Shown here one piece after another: positions 26,601 to 35,363 of a stretch of DNA of 64,000 nucleotides; positions within the stretch are counted from its first letter, which is position 1; each line of letters starts with the position of its first letter. Below the pieces are notes generated by a model that worked only from the letters and a program-made list of their open reading frames with translations, was not told the DNA's origin and did not search any database. This stretch comes from Adlercreutzia shanghongiae. GTDB lineage: Bacteria; Actinomycetota; Coriobacteriia; Coriobacteriales; Eggerthellaceae. A program made the translations under genes and the position numbers. The stretch lies in NCBI RefSeq assembly GCF_035830635.1, contig NZ_JAYMFI010000007.1:62001-126000 (forward strand), read 5' to 3'.

Positions 26601-27248
26601 TTACCCTTCCAGCAAGTCCTCGCGAACGAAGTTGGTGAAGGGCTTGGGCTCGGCGGCCGGCGGGTTAATGCCGGCGGCGCGGCCCGCGTCGAGACACTTG
26701 ATCATCCAGGCCATGTTGCGGGCGAGGGTGCGCATGGTATGCAGGCCCTCGGCGTCGCCCTGCGCCTGCCCCGGCGTCTGACCGTAGGCGATGCCCCAGT
26801 AAGCGCTGGAAACCACGGGCATGTTGGAGATTTGGAAGTACTTGTTGATCTGGTCGGCGGCCTCGATGGCCCCGGCGCGCCGGGCGATGCCCACGCCCGC
26901 AGCGGGCTTGTGGGCAAAGAGCGACCCTCCGGCGTAGAACACGCGGTCGAGCAGCGAGCGCACCGATCCGGCCACGCCGGCATAGTAGACCGGCCCGCCG
27001 ATAATGACGCCGTCGGCCTCGGCAATTTTACCGATGAGCTCGTTGCAGCAGTCCTCGGCGAACACGCACTTATGGTCGTCGGTGCGTTTGCAGATGCCGC
27101 AGGCGATGCAGCCGCGGATTTCCTTGTTGCCAATCCAGAAGACCTCGGTCTGGACACCCTCGGCCTCAAGGGCGGAAGCGGCCTCCTCCAGCGCGCGGTT
27201 GGTGTTGCCCTTCATGCGCGGGCTCCCGTTGATGAGCAGTACCTTCAC
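26601..27248 (-). CDS. Flavodoxin-fold NAD(P)H-dependent FMN reductase family protein
   Basis: A 215-residue flavodoxin-like oxidoreductase. VLLINGSPRMKGNTNRAL is the FMN phosphate loop and GGPVYYAGVAGSVRSLLDRVF the conserved isoalloxazine-binding loop. A cysteine-rich segment GCIACGICKRTDDHKC, as found in iron-sulfur flavoprotein relatives, follows the first strand pair; whether it binds a cluster is unclear. The GTG at 27248 follows GAGGAGAG. It is probably an electron carrier or quinone/nitro reductase; the substrate is unknown. It is monocistronic on the reverse strand. Confidence 0.83.
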   Translation of the reverse strand: MKVLLINGSPRMKGNTNRALEEAASALEAEGVQTEVFWIGNKEIRGCIACGICKRTDDHKCVFAEDCCNELIGKIAEADGVIIGGPVYYAGVAGSVRSLLDRVFYAGGSLFAHKPAAGVGIARRAGAIEAADQINKYFQISNMPVVSSAYWGIAYGQTPGQAQGDAEGLHTMRTLARNMAWMIKCLDAGRAAGINPPAAEPKPFTNFVREDLLEG

Positions 27249-27295
27249 GAATCTCTCCTCTTCTTGTGTTATCGGCGCGCCTGGCGCGCGCATCT

Positions 27296-27324
27296 ATTAA
27301 ACTATTCCCATTCTACACCGTCAA
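27296..27324 (-). promoter_or_regulatory. Promoter of the flavoprotein gene
   Basis: Reverse strand TTGACG (27324-27319) and TTTAAT (27301-27296), 17-base spacer. Confidence 0.55.
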
Positions 27325-27348
27325 ACGCAGCAGCCGAAAGAAGCACCT

Positions 27349-27534
27349 ATGGCCAAGGAACCCAAAGAGGAATACGACTGGATCAATGACCCCTTCGACG
27401 AGAAGAAGATCGCCGAGGAGCGGGAGCAGATGGGCATGTCCGGCACCTCCAAGGCGGCGGCCGGTATCGGGTGCCTTCTGTTCTTCATCGGGTTCATCGT
27501 GCTCATCGGAATGCTCTTGTTCGGGATTCTGTAA
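27349..27534 (+). CDS. Small single-pass membrane protein, 61 residues
   Basis: Not recognised as a named family. The first 35 residues are charged and acidic (KEPKEEYDWINDPFDEKK), the rest is one membrane helix (about 37-61). The N-terminus would face the cytoplasm. It is followed after three bases by dusB, so it is in one transcript with it; the start follows AAAGAAGCACC. The function is unknown. Confidence 0.7.
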   Translation: MAKEPKEEYDWINDPFDEKKIAEEREQMGMSGTSKAAAGIGCLLFFIGFIVLIGMLLFGIL

Positions 27535-27537
27535 GCA

Positions 27538-28509
27538 ATGGAGGGCTTGTTCGGGAAATACCGGGTGCTTCTCGCGCCCATGGCCGGGGTGAGCGACATC
27601 GCGTTTCGCACGCTGTGCCGCGAGGCCGGGGCCGACATGGCCTTCACCGAGATGGTATCGGCCAAAGGGCTCTCGTTCGCCAACGATAAGACGCGGCATC
27701 TGCTCGCCCTGGCCGAGGGGGAGCGCCAGGTGGCCGTGCAGCTGTTCGGCCACGAGCCGGACGTCATGGCCTCCCAAGCTGCCTGGATCGAGGACATGAT
27801 GGGGGAGAGCTTGGCCTACCTCGACATCAACATGGGATGCCCGGCCCGCAAAATCGTGTCGAAAGGCGACGGGTCGGCGCTCATGAAGACCCCTGAGCTC
27901 GCCGCCGCCATCGTGCGGGCGGTGAAGGGCGCCGTCTCCCATCCGGTGACGGCGAAGTTCCGTCGCGGCTGGGCCGAGGGCGACGAGACGGCGGTCGCGT
28001 TCGCGCGCGCCATGGAAGATGCCGGAGCCGACGCGGTTACGGTGCACGGGCGCTACGCCGAGCAGCTGTACCGCGGTGCCGCCGACTGGGGCGTCATCGG
28101 GCGCGTGCGCGATGCGGTGTCGGTGCCCGTCGTCGGCAACGGCGACATCCGCCGCGGCGCCGATGCCGTGGCCATGGCCGCGCAGACGGGCTGTAACGCG
28201 GTGATGATCGCCCGGGGCGCCGAGGGCAACCCGTGGCTGTTCTCGCAGGTGCAGGCGGTGCTCGCGGGTGACGATGAGCCTGTGCCGCCGTCCATCGAAG
28301 AGCGCATCGCCATGGCCCGCCGCCATGCGCGGCTGCTCACCCAGCGCGAGGGGCGCAACATCGTGCGGATGCGCAAGCATGCCATGTGGTACATGGCGGG
28401 ACTTCCCGGCGCCGCCGCGGCACGGGGGCGCATCAACTACTGCACGACGCTGGAAGATTTTGGCCAGGTGTTTGATGACCTGATTGAGATTGCTCGGGAG
28501 CATTCGTGA
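27538..28509 (+). CDS. dusB: tRNA-dihydrouridine synthase
   Basis: FMN enzyme reducing uridines in the tRNA D-loop. The 323-residue protein has LLAPMAGVSDIAFRTLCREAGADMAFTEMV at the N-terminus, the catalytic NMGCPARKIV with the active cysteine, and FMN-binding GNGDIRRGADAV and MIARGAEGNPWLF. The family is DusB-like by overall pattern, but subtype is not certain. It is followed by a repeat-rich 185-base gap before hemW. Confidence 0.92.
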   Translation: MEGLFGKYRVLLAPMAGVSDIAFRTLCREAGADMAFTEMVSAKGLSFANDKTRHLLALAEGERQVAVQLFGHEPDVMASQAAWIEDMMGESLAYLDINMGCPARKIVSKGDGSALMKTPELAAAIVRAVKGAVSHPVTAKFRRGWAEGDETAVAFARAMEDAGADAVTVHGRYAEQLYRGAADWGVIGRVRDAVSVPVVGNGDIRRGADAVAMAAQTGCNAVMIARGAEGNPWLFSQVQAVLAGDDEPVPPSIEERIAMARRHARLLTQREGRNIVRMRKHAMWYMAGLPGAAAARGRINYCTTLEDFGQVFDDLIEIAREHS

Positions 28510-28550
28510 TTAGTTCGTCTCGCGCGAGGTATTTTGATTCGGCTCTGTCC

Positions 28551-28668
28551 GTCTCGCGCCAGAGGGCATTCCAATTCGCTCAGACAGTCCTCGCTTTGTG
28601 GAAATGTCCACTGGACATTTCCAGTCGCTGCGGAACTCGCTCGGTTGGAACACCCTCTGTCGCGAGAC
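28551..28668. repeat. Nested palindromic repeat between dusB and hemW
   Basis: An outer imperfect inverted repeat (28551-28574 with 28645-28668, 21 of 24 positions complementary) encloses a perfect 25-base palindrome, TGGAAATGTCCA (28599-28610), C, TGGACATTTCCA (28612-28623). No T run follows. It resembles a REP-type element. Confidence 0.85.
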
Positions 28669-28694
28669 TACTCGTTCGGAAATGAGGTATTTTC

Positions 28695-29852
28695 TTGGGC
28701 TACGACCCTTATAAGGCGCTTTATCTGCATATTCCGTTTTGCGTGAGGCGGTGCGGGTACTGCGATTTCGCTACTTCGGCGGTGGAGCGGGATTCGCCGG
28801 TCATCGACGAGTACGTGGAATCGCTCGTGATGGACATTCGCCGGGCGTCCAAGGAGGGAAAGCTCGGGGCGCTTGAGACGGTGTATCTCGGGGGAGGGAC
28901 GCCGAGCTATATCGGGATGCGGCGGCTTTCCATGCTGCTGTACGCACTTTCAATGTCTATGCATTTGGAGCCTGAGGTGGAGTGCACCATGGAGGCCAAC
29001 CCCGAGAGCCTGGACGGCAACATGGTGCGCGACATCTGGGCGCTCGGGGTCAATCGGCTCTCTATCGGCGTGCAGTCCTTCGATGACGAGGTGCTGTCCA
29101 TTCTCGGCCGCGCCCATGATGCCGAGGGGGCCCGCGCGGCGGTTCGTGCGGCTCAGGAGCGATTCGAAAACGTATCGGTTGACCTTATGGCCGGAATCCC
29201 CGGGCAGAGCGCCGAGTCGTTTGCGGAAAGCGTGCGCGAAGCGGTGTCCCTTGGCGTGGCCCACCTGAGCGTGTATCCGCTCACCATCGAGCCGCATACG
29301 CCCTTCGATGCCGCCATTATGCGCGGGGAGATGGCCGAACCCGACGACGATGTCGAAGCTGAGGCCATGGAGACGGCGGCGCGCATCCTGGATGACGCCG
29401 GCTTTCACCGCTACGAGGTGGCGAGCTACGCGAAACCGGGGTTCGAGAGCCGTCACAACACCGCTTACTGGACGGGTGCGCCCTATCTGGGGCTCGGCCG
29501 TTCTGCTGTCACCATGACTCAGAACGAGATGCGCCGCATGCGCGTGCAAGACGGGCGCGTGGTCGACGACTTGAACGCCCGCCAGATGGCCGCCGAGGAC
29601 CTCATGCTCGCCATGCGCATGGCCCGGGGCGCCTCCGACGAGCAGGTGGCGAAAGCGGCTGCGATTATCGATGGCCAGCGAAGCGGCGACGACCGCGCGC
29701 CTCTCTCGGCGGAAGGCACCGTGCCCGCCGCCTTCGACGAGCTTGCCTCCCTCGGTCTCGCCGTGCACGAAGGCGGCCGCTGGCGCCCCACCGACACCGG
29801 CTGGCTCTGCGGCAACGAACTCTACGGCCGCCTCTTGGACCTGGCCCCGTAA
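28695..29852 (+). CDS. hemW: Radical SAM heme chaperone HemW
   Basis: Related to oxygen-independent coproporphyrinogen oxidase but, in characterised members, a heme-binding chaperone. The 385-residue protein opens with YLHIPFCVRRCGYCDF: the CX3CX2C radical SAM cluster without the fourth cysteine of true HemN. GGGTPSYIG and SIGVQSFDDEVL follow, and a HemN C-terminal domain. The TTG at 28695 follows ATGAGG. The gene precedes hrcA as in Bacillus. Heme delivery would fit the cytochrome-bearing lifestyle. Confidence 0.9.
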   Translation: MGYDPYKALYLHIPFCVRRCGYCDFATSAVERDSPVIDEYVESLVMDIRRASKEGKLGALETVYLGGGTPSYIGMRRLSMLLYALSMSMHLEPEVECTMEANPESLDGNMVRDIWALGVNRLSIGVQSFDDEVLSILGRAHDAEGARAAVRAAQERFENVSVDLMAGIPGQSAESFAESVREAVSLGVAHLSVYPLTIEPHTPFDAAIMRGEMAEPDDDVEAEAMETAARILDDAGFHRYEVASYAKPGFESRHNTAYWTGAPYLGLGRSAVTMTQNEMRRMRVQDGRVVDDLNARQMAAEDLMLAMRMARGASDEQVAKAAAIIDGQRSGDDRAPLSAEGTVPAAFDELASLGLAVHEGGRWRPTDTGWLCGNELYGRLLDLAP

Positions 29853-29895
29853 GGAGCGCCTTCCACCTGCGGGGTTGTGTCGCTTGCGTAGAACG

Positions 29896-29925
29896 TTAGC
29901 ACTCTCTTGACGAGGTTGCTAAAAT
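29896..29925 (+). promoter_or_regulatory. Degenerate CIRCE operator overlapping the hrcA promoter
   Basis: TTAGCACTC (29896-29904), nine bases, then GGTTGCTAA (29914-29922); the known CIRCE is TTAGCACTC-N9-GAGTGCTAA. The left half is perfect and the right half has seven of nine bases. A possible promoter TTAGCA-18-TAAAAT (29896-29925) coincides with it, so HrcA binding would block its own transcription. Confidence 0.75.
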
Positions 29926-29956
29926 AGCGTCAACGCCGTTGAAGGAAGGAGAGTCG

Positions 29957-30967
29957 ATGCTGTCGGAGAGACGCCAGCGGGTGTTGCGCGCGCTCATCGA
30001 GGACTACATTCAGTACGCGCTGCCCGTAGGCTCGCGGACGCTCGCAGAGCGCCATCGTCTGGGCGTGAGCCCGGCCACGGTGCGCAACGACCTGTCCGTC
30101 CTCGAAGATGCCGGCTTCATCCAGCAGCCCCACACTTCCGCTGGGCGCGTGCCCACCGATGCGGGCTATCGCACCTTCGTCGACGAGCTCCTGTCCTCGG
30201 GCCTGGCCGAAGAGGAGCGCCCTCATCCCTCCATGGTGGAGGAGCTTCGCGCCAGCGCCTCGGAGCTCGATGCCCTCATGGAGCGCACGAGCGCCGCGCT
30301 CGCCCGGCTCACCGACTGCCTCTCCATCGTCATGGCCCCCTCGGTGTTCTCCGGGCGCATCCGCCAACTCACCTTGGTGTCGCTTTCGAACTATCAGGCC
30401 ATCGTCATCGTCGTAGCCGAGGACGGCCAGGTGGTGAACCGCACCATCTCGTTTACCGACGAAGTCACCTGCGACGAGCTGGCGGCGGCCCAGAACCTGC
30501 TCAACCGCGTGCTCGTGGGCCAGTCCGCCCGCGACGTGCGACGCAACCTGGACGCCGGCACCATCGAGGCCTTGCGCGACCCGCTCGTGCAGCTCATCAT
30601 CGACGAGGTGGTGGAGTGTCTCGGCGAGAGCGACGGCAATCGCGCCCACTCCCTTGGCATCTCCTCTCTGCTCCGCCAGCCGGAGTTCAGCGATTCCAAA
30701 GCGCTTCTGCCCGTTATGGAAGTGCTCGAGGACGACCGGGTGCTGCTGCACGCCTTCGACGACACCGTTGAGGGCGATGGCCCCGTCATGGTGCGCATCG
30801 GACACGAGAACCCTACCTCCGAGCTGGCCGGCGTCTCCATCGTCGCCTGCCCCTACGGGCGCGGCGACAGCGAGGGCGTCGTGGCCGTCATCGGCCCCAC
30901 CCGCATGAACTACGCGGGCGCCATCCGCGCCGTGCGCGCCGCCCAGTGCGTGCTCCACGACGAGTAA
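29957..30967 (+). CDS. hrcA: Heat-inducible transcription repressor HrcA
   Basis: Represses chaperone genes by binding CIRCE. The 336-residue protein has an N-terminal winged helix (LSERRQRVLRALIEDYI, PVGSRTLAERHRLGVSPATVRNDLSVLEDAGFI) and the family's GYRTFVDELL segment, then the GAF-like domain ending GPTRMNYAGAIRAV. The ATG at 29957 is used; an in-frame TTG at 29939 lies within the ribosome-binding sequence GAAGGAAGGAGAG. Downstream is dnaJ, with no grpE or dnaK between. Confidence 0.95.
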   Translation: MLSERRQRVLRALIEDYIQYALPVGSRTLAERHRLGVSPATVRNDLSVLEDAGFIQQPHTSAGRVPTDAGYRTFVDELLSSGLAEEERPHPSMVEELRASASELDALMERTSAALARLTDCLSIVMAPSVFSGRIRQLTLVSLSNYQAIVIVVAEDGQVVNRTISFTDEVTCDELAAAQNLLNRVLVGQSARDVRRNLDAGTIEALRDPLVQLIIDEVVECLGESDGNRAHSLGISSLLRQPEFSDSKALLPVMEVLEDDRVLLHAFDDTVEGDGPVMVRIGHENPTSELAGVSIVACPYGRGDSEGVVAVIGPTRMNYAGAIRAVRAAQCVLHDE

Positions 30968-31017
30968 GCTCGCCCGCATAACCCTTCGAAGCATTCAGAA
31001 AGGCACTCTATCCCATC

Positions 31018-32169
31018 ATGGCCGCAAACAAGGACCTCTACGAAATCCTCGGCGTCTCCCGCGACGCCTCCGAAGCCGAGATCAAAAAGGCGTTCCGCCA
31101 CCGCGCGCGCGAGCTGCACCCCGACGTGAACAAGGCGCCCGATGCCGAAGACCAGTTCAAGGAGCTGAACGAGGCCTACGACGTATTGTCCGACCCGCAG
31201 AAGAAGGCCGCCTACGACCGCTTCGGCACCATTCCGGGCGCTGCGGGCGGCGGAAACCCCTATGGCGGCGTCGGCATCGATTTCGAGGACCTTTTCGGAG
31301 GCGGCGGCTTCGGCGGCATGGGCGACATCTTCTCCACCTTCTTCGGCGGCGCGGCCGCGGGAGGCCGCCAGGTGCGCAAGGACGGCCGCGACATGGGCGT
31401 GGGCATCCGCATCAGCCTGAAGGAGGCCGCTACCGGGGAGAAGAAGGAGATCGTCTACGACCGTTTGGCTCCGTGCCCCGATTGCGACGGCACCGGCCTT
31501 GGCAAGGACGGCAAAGAGGTCACCTGCGACGAATGCCACGGCAGCGGGCGGGTGGTCACCGTGCAGCACACCTTCCTCGGCGACATGCAGTCGGCCACCA
31601 CGTGCCCGAAATGCCACGGCGTGGGCACCATGATCGAGAACCCCTGCCCGGAATGCGAGGGCCAGGGCCGCGTGCCCGACCGCCAGCGCGTCTCCATCGA
31701 CATCCCCAAGGGCATCCGCGACGGTCAGCAGCTGCGCATCCACGACTTCGGCGAGGCCGGCATGCAGGGCGCGCCCGCCGGCGACCTCATCGTCACCGTG
31801 CGCATTGCCCCCGACGAGTTCTTCGAGCGCGACGGCGACAACCTGCACTGCAAGCTCGTGGTGCCCATGGTGCAGGCGGCGCTGGGCGCCGATATCGAGA
31901 TCGACGGCATCTACGAGGACGAGAAGGTCGTCGTCGCTATTCCCGAGGGATGCCAAAACGACCAGATCGTGAAGGTGAAGGGCTTCGGCATGCCGCGGCT
32001 GAAGAGCGATGCTCGCGGCGACTTGTTCGCGCACATCGCCGTCGAGGTGCCCCGCAAGCTCTCCAAGCGCGAGCGCGAGCTTTTGGAAGAGCTCGCCGAG
32101 GAGATGGGCGAGGACGTGAACGAGGAGAAGCGCTCGCCCTTGCAGAAGCTCCGCGACATCTTCGAATAG
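31018..32169 (+). CDS. dnaJ: Chaperone protein DnaJ
   Basis: J-domain co-chaperone for DnaK. The 383-residue protein has HPD in the J domain (residues 35-37), a Gly/Phe-rich linker, four CXXCXGXG zinc motifs (CPDCDGTG, CDECHGSG, CPKCHGVG, CPECEGQG) and two substrate-binding beta domains. This is a full type I DnaJ. It lies 50 bases after hrcA, so it probably shares the CIRCE control; its DnaK and GrpE partners must be elsewhere. Confidence 0.96.
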   Translation: MAANKDLYEILGVSRDASEAEIKKAFRHRARELHPDVNKAPDAEDQFKELNEAYDVLSDPQKKAAYDRFGTIPGAAGGGNPYGGVGIDFEDLFGGGGFGGMGDIFSTFFGGAAAGGRQVRKDGRDMGVGIRISLKEAATGEKKEIVYDRLAPCPDCDGTGLGKDGKEVTCDECHGSGRVVTVQHTFLGDMQSATTCPKCHGVGTMIENPCPECEGQGRVPDRQRVSIDIPKGIRDGQQLRIHDFGEAGMQGAPAGDLIVTVRIAPDEFFERDGDNLHCKLVVPMVQAALGADIEIDGIYEDEKVVVAIPEGCQNDQIVKVKGFGMPRLKSDARGDLFAHIAVEVPRKLSKRERELLEELAEEMGEDVNEEKRSPLQKLRDIFE

Positions 32170-32178
32170 GAAGCTGCC

Positions 32179-33087
32179 ATGTCGCTGCCGCGCTTCTTTT
32201 TGGAAAACCAGGTGCTCGCCGCCGAGACGGAGGCGGTGTTCCCGCTGCGGCTGTCGGCGGAAGACGCCAAGCACGCCAAGGTGCTGCGCCTGGCGGTGGG
32301 GGAGCACATCGCCGTCATCGATGCCGATAGAGACTACTTCGAATGCGAGATCGCGGACTTTTCCGACAACCTGCCTTTAGTGTCAATCGCGCGCCATGAG
32401 GAGGCTGCGGCCGCGGGCCCGCAGGTGATTCTGCTGCAGGGCCTGGCCAAGGGCGACAAGATGGAGACGGTCATCCGCCATGCCACGGAAGTGGGCGTGG
32501 CCGCCTTCGTGCCCCTATCCTGCGCGCGGTCCATCGTGAAGCTCGACGGCAAGAAGGCCGCGGCCAAGACCGAGCGCTGGCGCACCATCGCCAAGAGCGC
32601 CGCCATGCAATCGGGCCAGCCGCGCATTCCCGAAGTGAGCGGGCCGGCATCGGTGCGCGAGGCGGCGGCCATGCTCGGCGAGGCCACGGCGGTGCTCATC
32701 TGCTGGGAGGAGGCGCCCGAGAGCGCGCGTTTGCACGATGCCGTCCACGGCGCGCTCGCAGAAACGCTTACGCCGGCAGATGACGCCCATATCGCCGTTG
32801 TCGTCGGTCCCGAGGGCGGCCTTTCCGAGGAGGAGGTCGGGGTCCTTCTCGCGAGCAATCCGCGGGCCCGCCTTGTCACGCTGGGTCCCTCCATTCTGCG
32901 CACCGAGACGGCGGGCATCGTCGCCCCGGCCCTTGCGCTCTACGAGCTGGGCGGCATGGGCAACCGCCAGCGGAAGCCCGACGCGAGCCCGGCCTTGGCC
33001 GATGCCGAGCCGCGGCTTATCGAGGCGCCCCCTGCCGCCGAGGCCTTCGAGCACATGTTTCCCCGTTACGAGGATGCCGATGAATAA
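32179..33087 (+). CDS. rsmE: 16S rRNA (uracil-1498-N3)-methyltransferase
   Basis: SPOUT-class methyltransferase modifying 16S rRNA. The 302-residue protein has an N-terminal PUA-like domain (LPRFFLENQV, HAKVLRLAVGEHIAVID) and the C-terminal knot with VVGPEGGLSEEEV and ILRTETAGIVAPALAL. About 40 extra residues follow the knot (after LYELGGMGNRQR), rich in Ala and Pro. It overlaps the next gene mtaB by eight bases and follows dnaJ closely, the same order as in Bacillus (yqeU-yqeV). Confidence 0.92.
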   Translation: MSLPRFFLENQVLAAETEAVFPLRLSAEDAKHAKVLRLAVGEHIAVIDADRDYFECEIADFSDNLPLVSIARHEEAAAAGPQVILLQGLAKGDKMETVIRHATEVGVAAFVPLSCARSIVKLDGKKAAAKTERWRTIAKSAAMQSGQPRIPEVSGPASVREAAAMLGEATAVLICWEEAPESARLHDAVHGALAETLTPADDAHIAVVVGPEGGLSEEEVGVLLASNPRARLVTLGPSILRTETAGIVAPALALYELGGMGNRQRKPDASPALADAEPRLIEAPPAAEAFEHMFPRYEDADE

Positions 33088-34333
33088 GGCCCCGTTCGGC
33101 TACGCGGTCGTGAACCTCGGCTGCAAGGTGAACCGCGTGGAGGCCGACCTCTTCGAGCGCCTGCTCGCCGAGCGCGGCGGCATCCCGGTGCCCGAGAGCG
33201 CAGCGGACCTCATCATCGTGAACACGTGCACCGTTACCGGCGAGGCCGAGAAGAAGACCCGCAAGGCCGTCCGCCACGCGCTCTCCGCCGCCGAAACCGC
33301 CGAGGTCGTCGTCACGGGCTGCGCGACACAGATCGATGCCTCGACCTACGAGGCCATGGGCGATCGGGTCACCGTGGTTCCGAAGGCCGGCATGGCGCTG
33401 TATCTGGAAGAGGGCGCGTTTCTGCCGCAGCTTCCCGAGCGGAGCGCCGAAGGCGCGGAGTCGAAGGATCCCGCGCCCCTCCTCCCAACGGACGGGCGCA
33501 CGCGCATCGGCATCAAAGTCCAGGACGGCTGCGACAACGCCTGCACCTACTGCATCGTGCACGTGGCGCGCGGGCGCGCGGTGAGCCGGCCGGCCGACGA
33601 GGTGGTGGCCGAGGCCATGGCGCTAGCCGAGGAAGGGGTGCGAGAGGTCGTGCTCACGGGCATCAACCTCGGCTCCTACGACGACGATGGCACGGATCTT
33701 GTCGAGCTCTGCCGCCGCCTCCTCGCGGCGACCGCGGACATCCACGGGCCGAACGAACCGCCCTGCCGCTTCCGCATCGGCTCCATCGAGCCAAATGACG
33801 TTTCCGACGAGTTCGTCTTTCTGCTCGCCGAGGCCGAGGGCCGACTCTGCCGCCACCTTCACCTGCCGCTGCAGTCGGGAAGCTCCAAGATCCTCCGCGA
33901 GATGGCGCGGCCCTACGACGCCGAAGACTACCGCCATTTAGTGGATTTCCTGCGCGCCCAAGTGCCCTCTATCGCGCTCACCACCGACATCATCGTGGGC
34001 TTTCCAGGAGAGACCGACGAGAATTTCGAGGATACCTGCGAACTTGCCCGCCGCTGCGGCTTCAGCAAGATTCACGTTTTTCCCTATTCGAAGAGGGAAG
34101 GCACGCCGGCGGCTGAGCGCGAAGACCAGGTTGAGGCTGAAGTGAAGGCGGCTCGCGCCGCCCGGCTGCGGGCCCTCTCCGACGAGCTCGCCCAAGCCGA
34201 CCGCGCATCCCGCGCGGGCACCGTCGAGCTTGCCTTGGTGGAAAGCACCGAACGCGCCACTACCGAGAGCTACCTCGAGGTGGCCGCACCCGCCGGCACC
34301 ACCATCGGCGCGCTTTGTTCCGTAGAGCTTTAA
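33080..34333 (+). CDS. mtaB: tRNA threonylcarbamoyladenosine methylthiotransferase
   Basis: Radical SAM enzyme that adds a methylthio group to t6A37 of tRNA. The 417-residue protein has an N-terminal UPF0004 domain (NLGCKVNRVEADLFE, IIVNTCTVTGEAEKKTRK, VVVTGCATQ), the radical SAM cluster CDNACTYC, and a C-terminal TRAM-like part. MtaB is preferred to MiaB or RimO because of NLGCKVN and the yqeV position after rsmE. Start ATG 33080 has ACGAGG upstream; an ATG at 33074 is also in frame. Confidence 0.9.
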   Translation: MNKAPFGYAVVNLGCKVNRVEADLFERLLAERGGIPVPESAADLIIVNTCTVTGEAEKKTRKAVRHALSAAETAEVVVTGCATQIDASTYEAMGDRVTVVPKAGMALYLEEGAFLPQLPERSAEGAESKDPAPLLPTDGRTRIGIKVQDGCDNACTYCIVHVARGRAVSRPADEVVAEAMALAEEGVREVVLTGINLGSYDDDGTDLVELCRRLLAATADIHGPNEPPCRFRIGSIEPNDVSDEFVFLLAEAEGRLCRHLHLPLQSGSSKILREMARPYDAEDYRHLVDFLRAQVPSIALTTDIIVGFPGETDENFEDTCELARRCGFSKIHVFPYSKREGTPAAEREDQVEAEVKAARAARLRALSDELAQADRASRAGTVELALVESTERATTESYLEVAAPAGTTIGALCSVEL

Positions 34334-34363
34334 GCGTCGTCCGTCTGACAACTCGGTGCGGTT

Positions 34364-34393
34364 TTGGAGCGATTGCACAACATAGGGTACAAT
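34364..34393 (+). promoter_or_regulatory. Promoter of an apparently leaderless phoH transcript
   Basis: TTGGAG (34364-34369), 18-base spacer, TACAAT (34388-34393). The ATG begins seven bases after the -10 box, so the message would start at or near the start codon. The string ATAGGGTACAAT is identical to that before holA. Confidence 0.55.
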
Positions 34394-34400
34394 AGCGCCC

Positions 34401-35360
34401 ATGACTGATATTGCCCACACAACGCTCACCGCGCCCGACGGGGTCGACATGGCCCTGGTGGTCGGCGCCTCCGACGAGATTCTGCACATCCTGGAAGAGT
34501 CTTTCTCTGCCCGTATCACCGTGCGCGGCGATCGCATTGCCCTTGAGGGCGATGCGGTGGAGGTGCAGCAGCTCACGGCGTTGATCGCCGATCTTTTCAA
34601 AACTGTCGAGGAGGGTCTCGCCCCCGACGTCGATTCCGTGCGTCATTCCGTGGAGCTGCTTCGCCAGGCCGAGTTTGCCCCGTCCGCCTTGCGCGACGAT
34701 GTGCTGCTCACCTATCGCGGCCGGGCTATTCGTCCTAAGACCGCCGGTCAGAAGCACTATGTGGATGCCATTCGCGACAACACGGTCACCTTCGCCGTGG
34801 GACCGGCCGGTACGGGCAAGACCTATCTGGCCATGGCCATGGCCGTCGCCGCCTTAAAGCGCAAAGAGGTCGGCCGCATCATCTTGTCGCGCCCTATCGT
34901 GGAGGCCGGTGAGAACCTCGGGTTTCTGCCCGGCACGCTCTTCGAGAAGGTGGATCCCTACATCCGCCCGCTCTACGACGCGCTCTACTCCATGTTCGAC
35001 CAGGAGCGCGCGAATGCCCTCATCGAGAACGGCACCATCGAGATAGCCCCTCTGGCCTTCATGCGCGGCCGGACCTTAAACGACGCGTTCATCATCTTGG
35101 ACGAGGCCCAAAACACCACCCCCGAGCAGATGAAGATGGCGCTCACCCGCCTCGGATTCGGCTCGAAGATCGTCGTCACCGGCGACGTTTCCCAGATTGA
35201 CTTGCCTAAGGGCACGAGCGGCCTGGTTCAGGTGCGCTCCATCCTCGAAGACATTGACGACATCGCGTTTTGCGATCTTACCGGAAAGGACGTCGTGCGT
35301 CACTCCCTGGTCGCGACCATCGTCGCCGCCTACGAGCGCGCGGCGGGAAAGGCGAGCTAG
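34401..35360 (+). CDS. phoH: PhoH-family ATPase (PhoH/PhoL)
   Basis: Cytoplasmic P-loop ATPase, probably acting with YbeY in RNA or ribosome quality control. The 319-residue protein has an N-terminal KH-like region, Walker A GPAGTGKT (134-141), LSRPIVEAGENLGFLPGTL, and Walker B ILDEAQNTT. It has no ribosome-binding sequence before the ATG. It is three bases from ybeY, an association conserved across bacteria, and starts a new transcript running to era. Confidence 0.93.
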   Translation: MTDIAHTTLTAPDGVDMALVVGASDEILHILEESFSARITVRGDRIALEGDAVEVQQLTALIADLFKTVEEGLAPDVDSVRHSVELLRQAEFAPSALRDDVLLTYRGRAIRPKTAGQKHYVDAIRDNTVTFAVGPAGTGKTYLAMAMAVAALKRKEVGRIILSRPIVEAGENLGFLPGTLFEKVDPYIRPLYDALYSMFDQERANALIENGTIEIAPLAFMRGRTLNDAFIILDEAQNTTPEQMKMALTRLGFGSKIVVTGDVSQIDLPKGTSGLVQVRSILEDIDDIAFCDLTGKDVVRHSLVATIVAAYERAAGKAS

Positions 35361-35363
35361 CCC

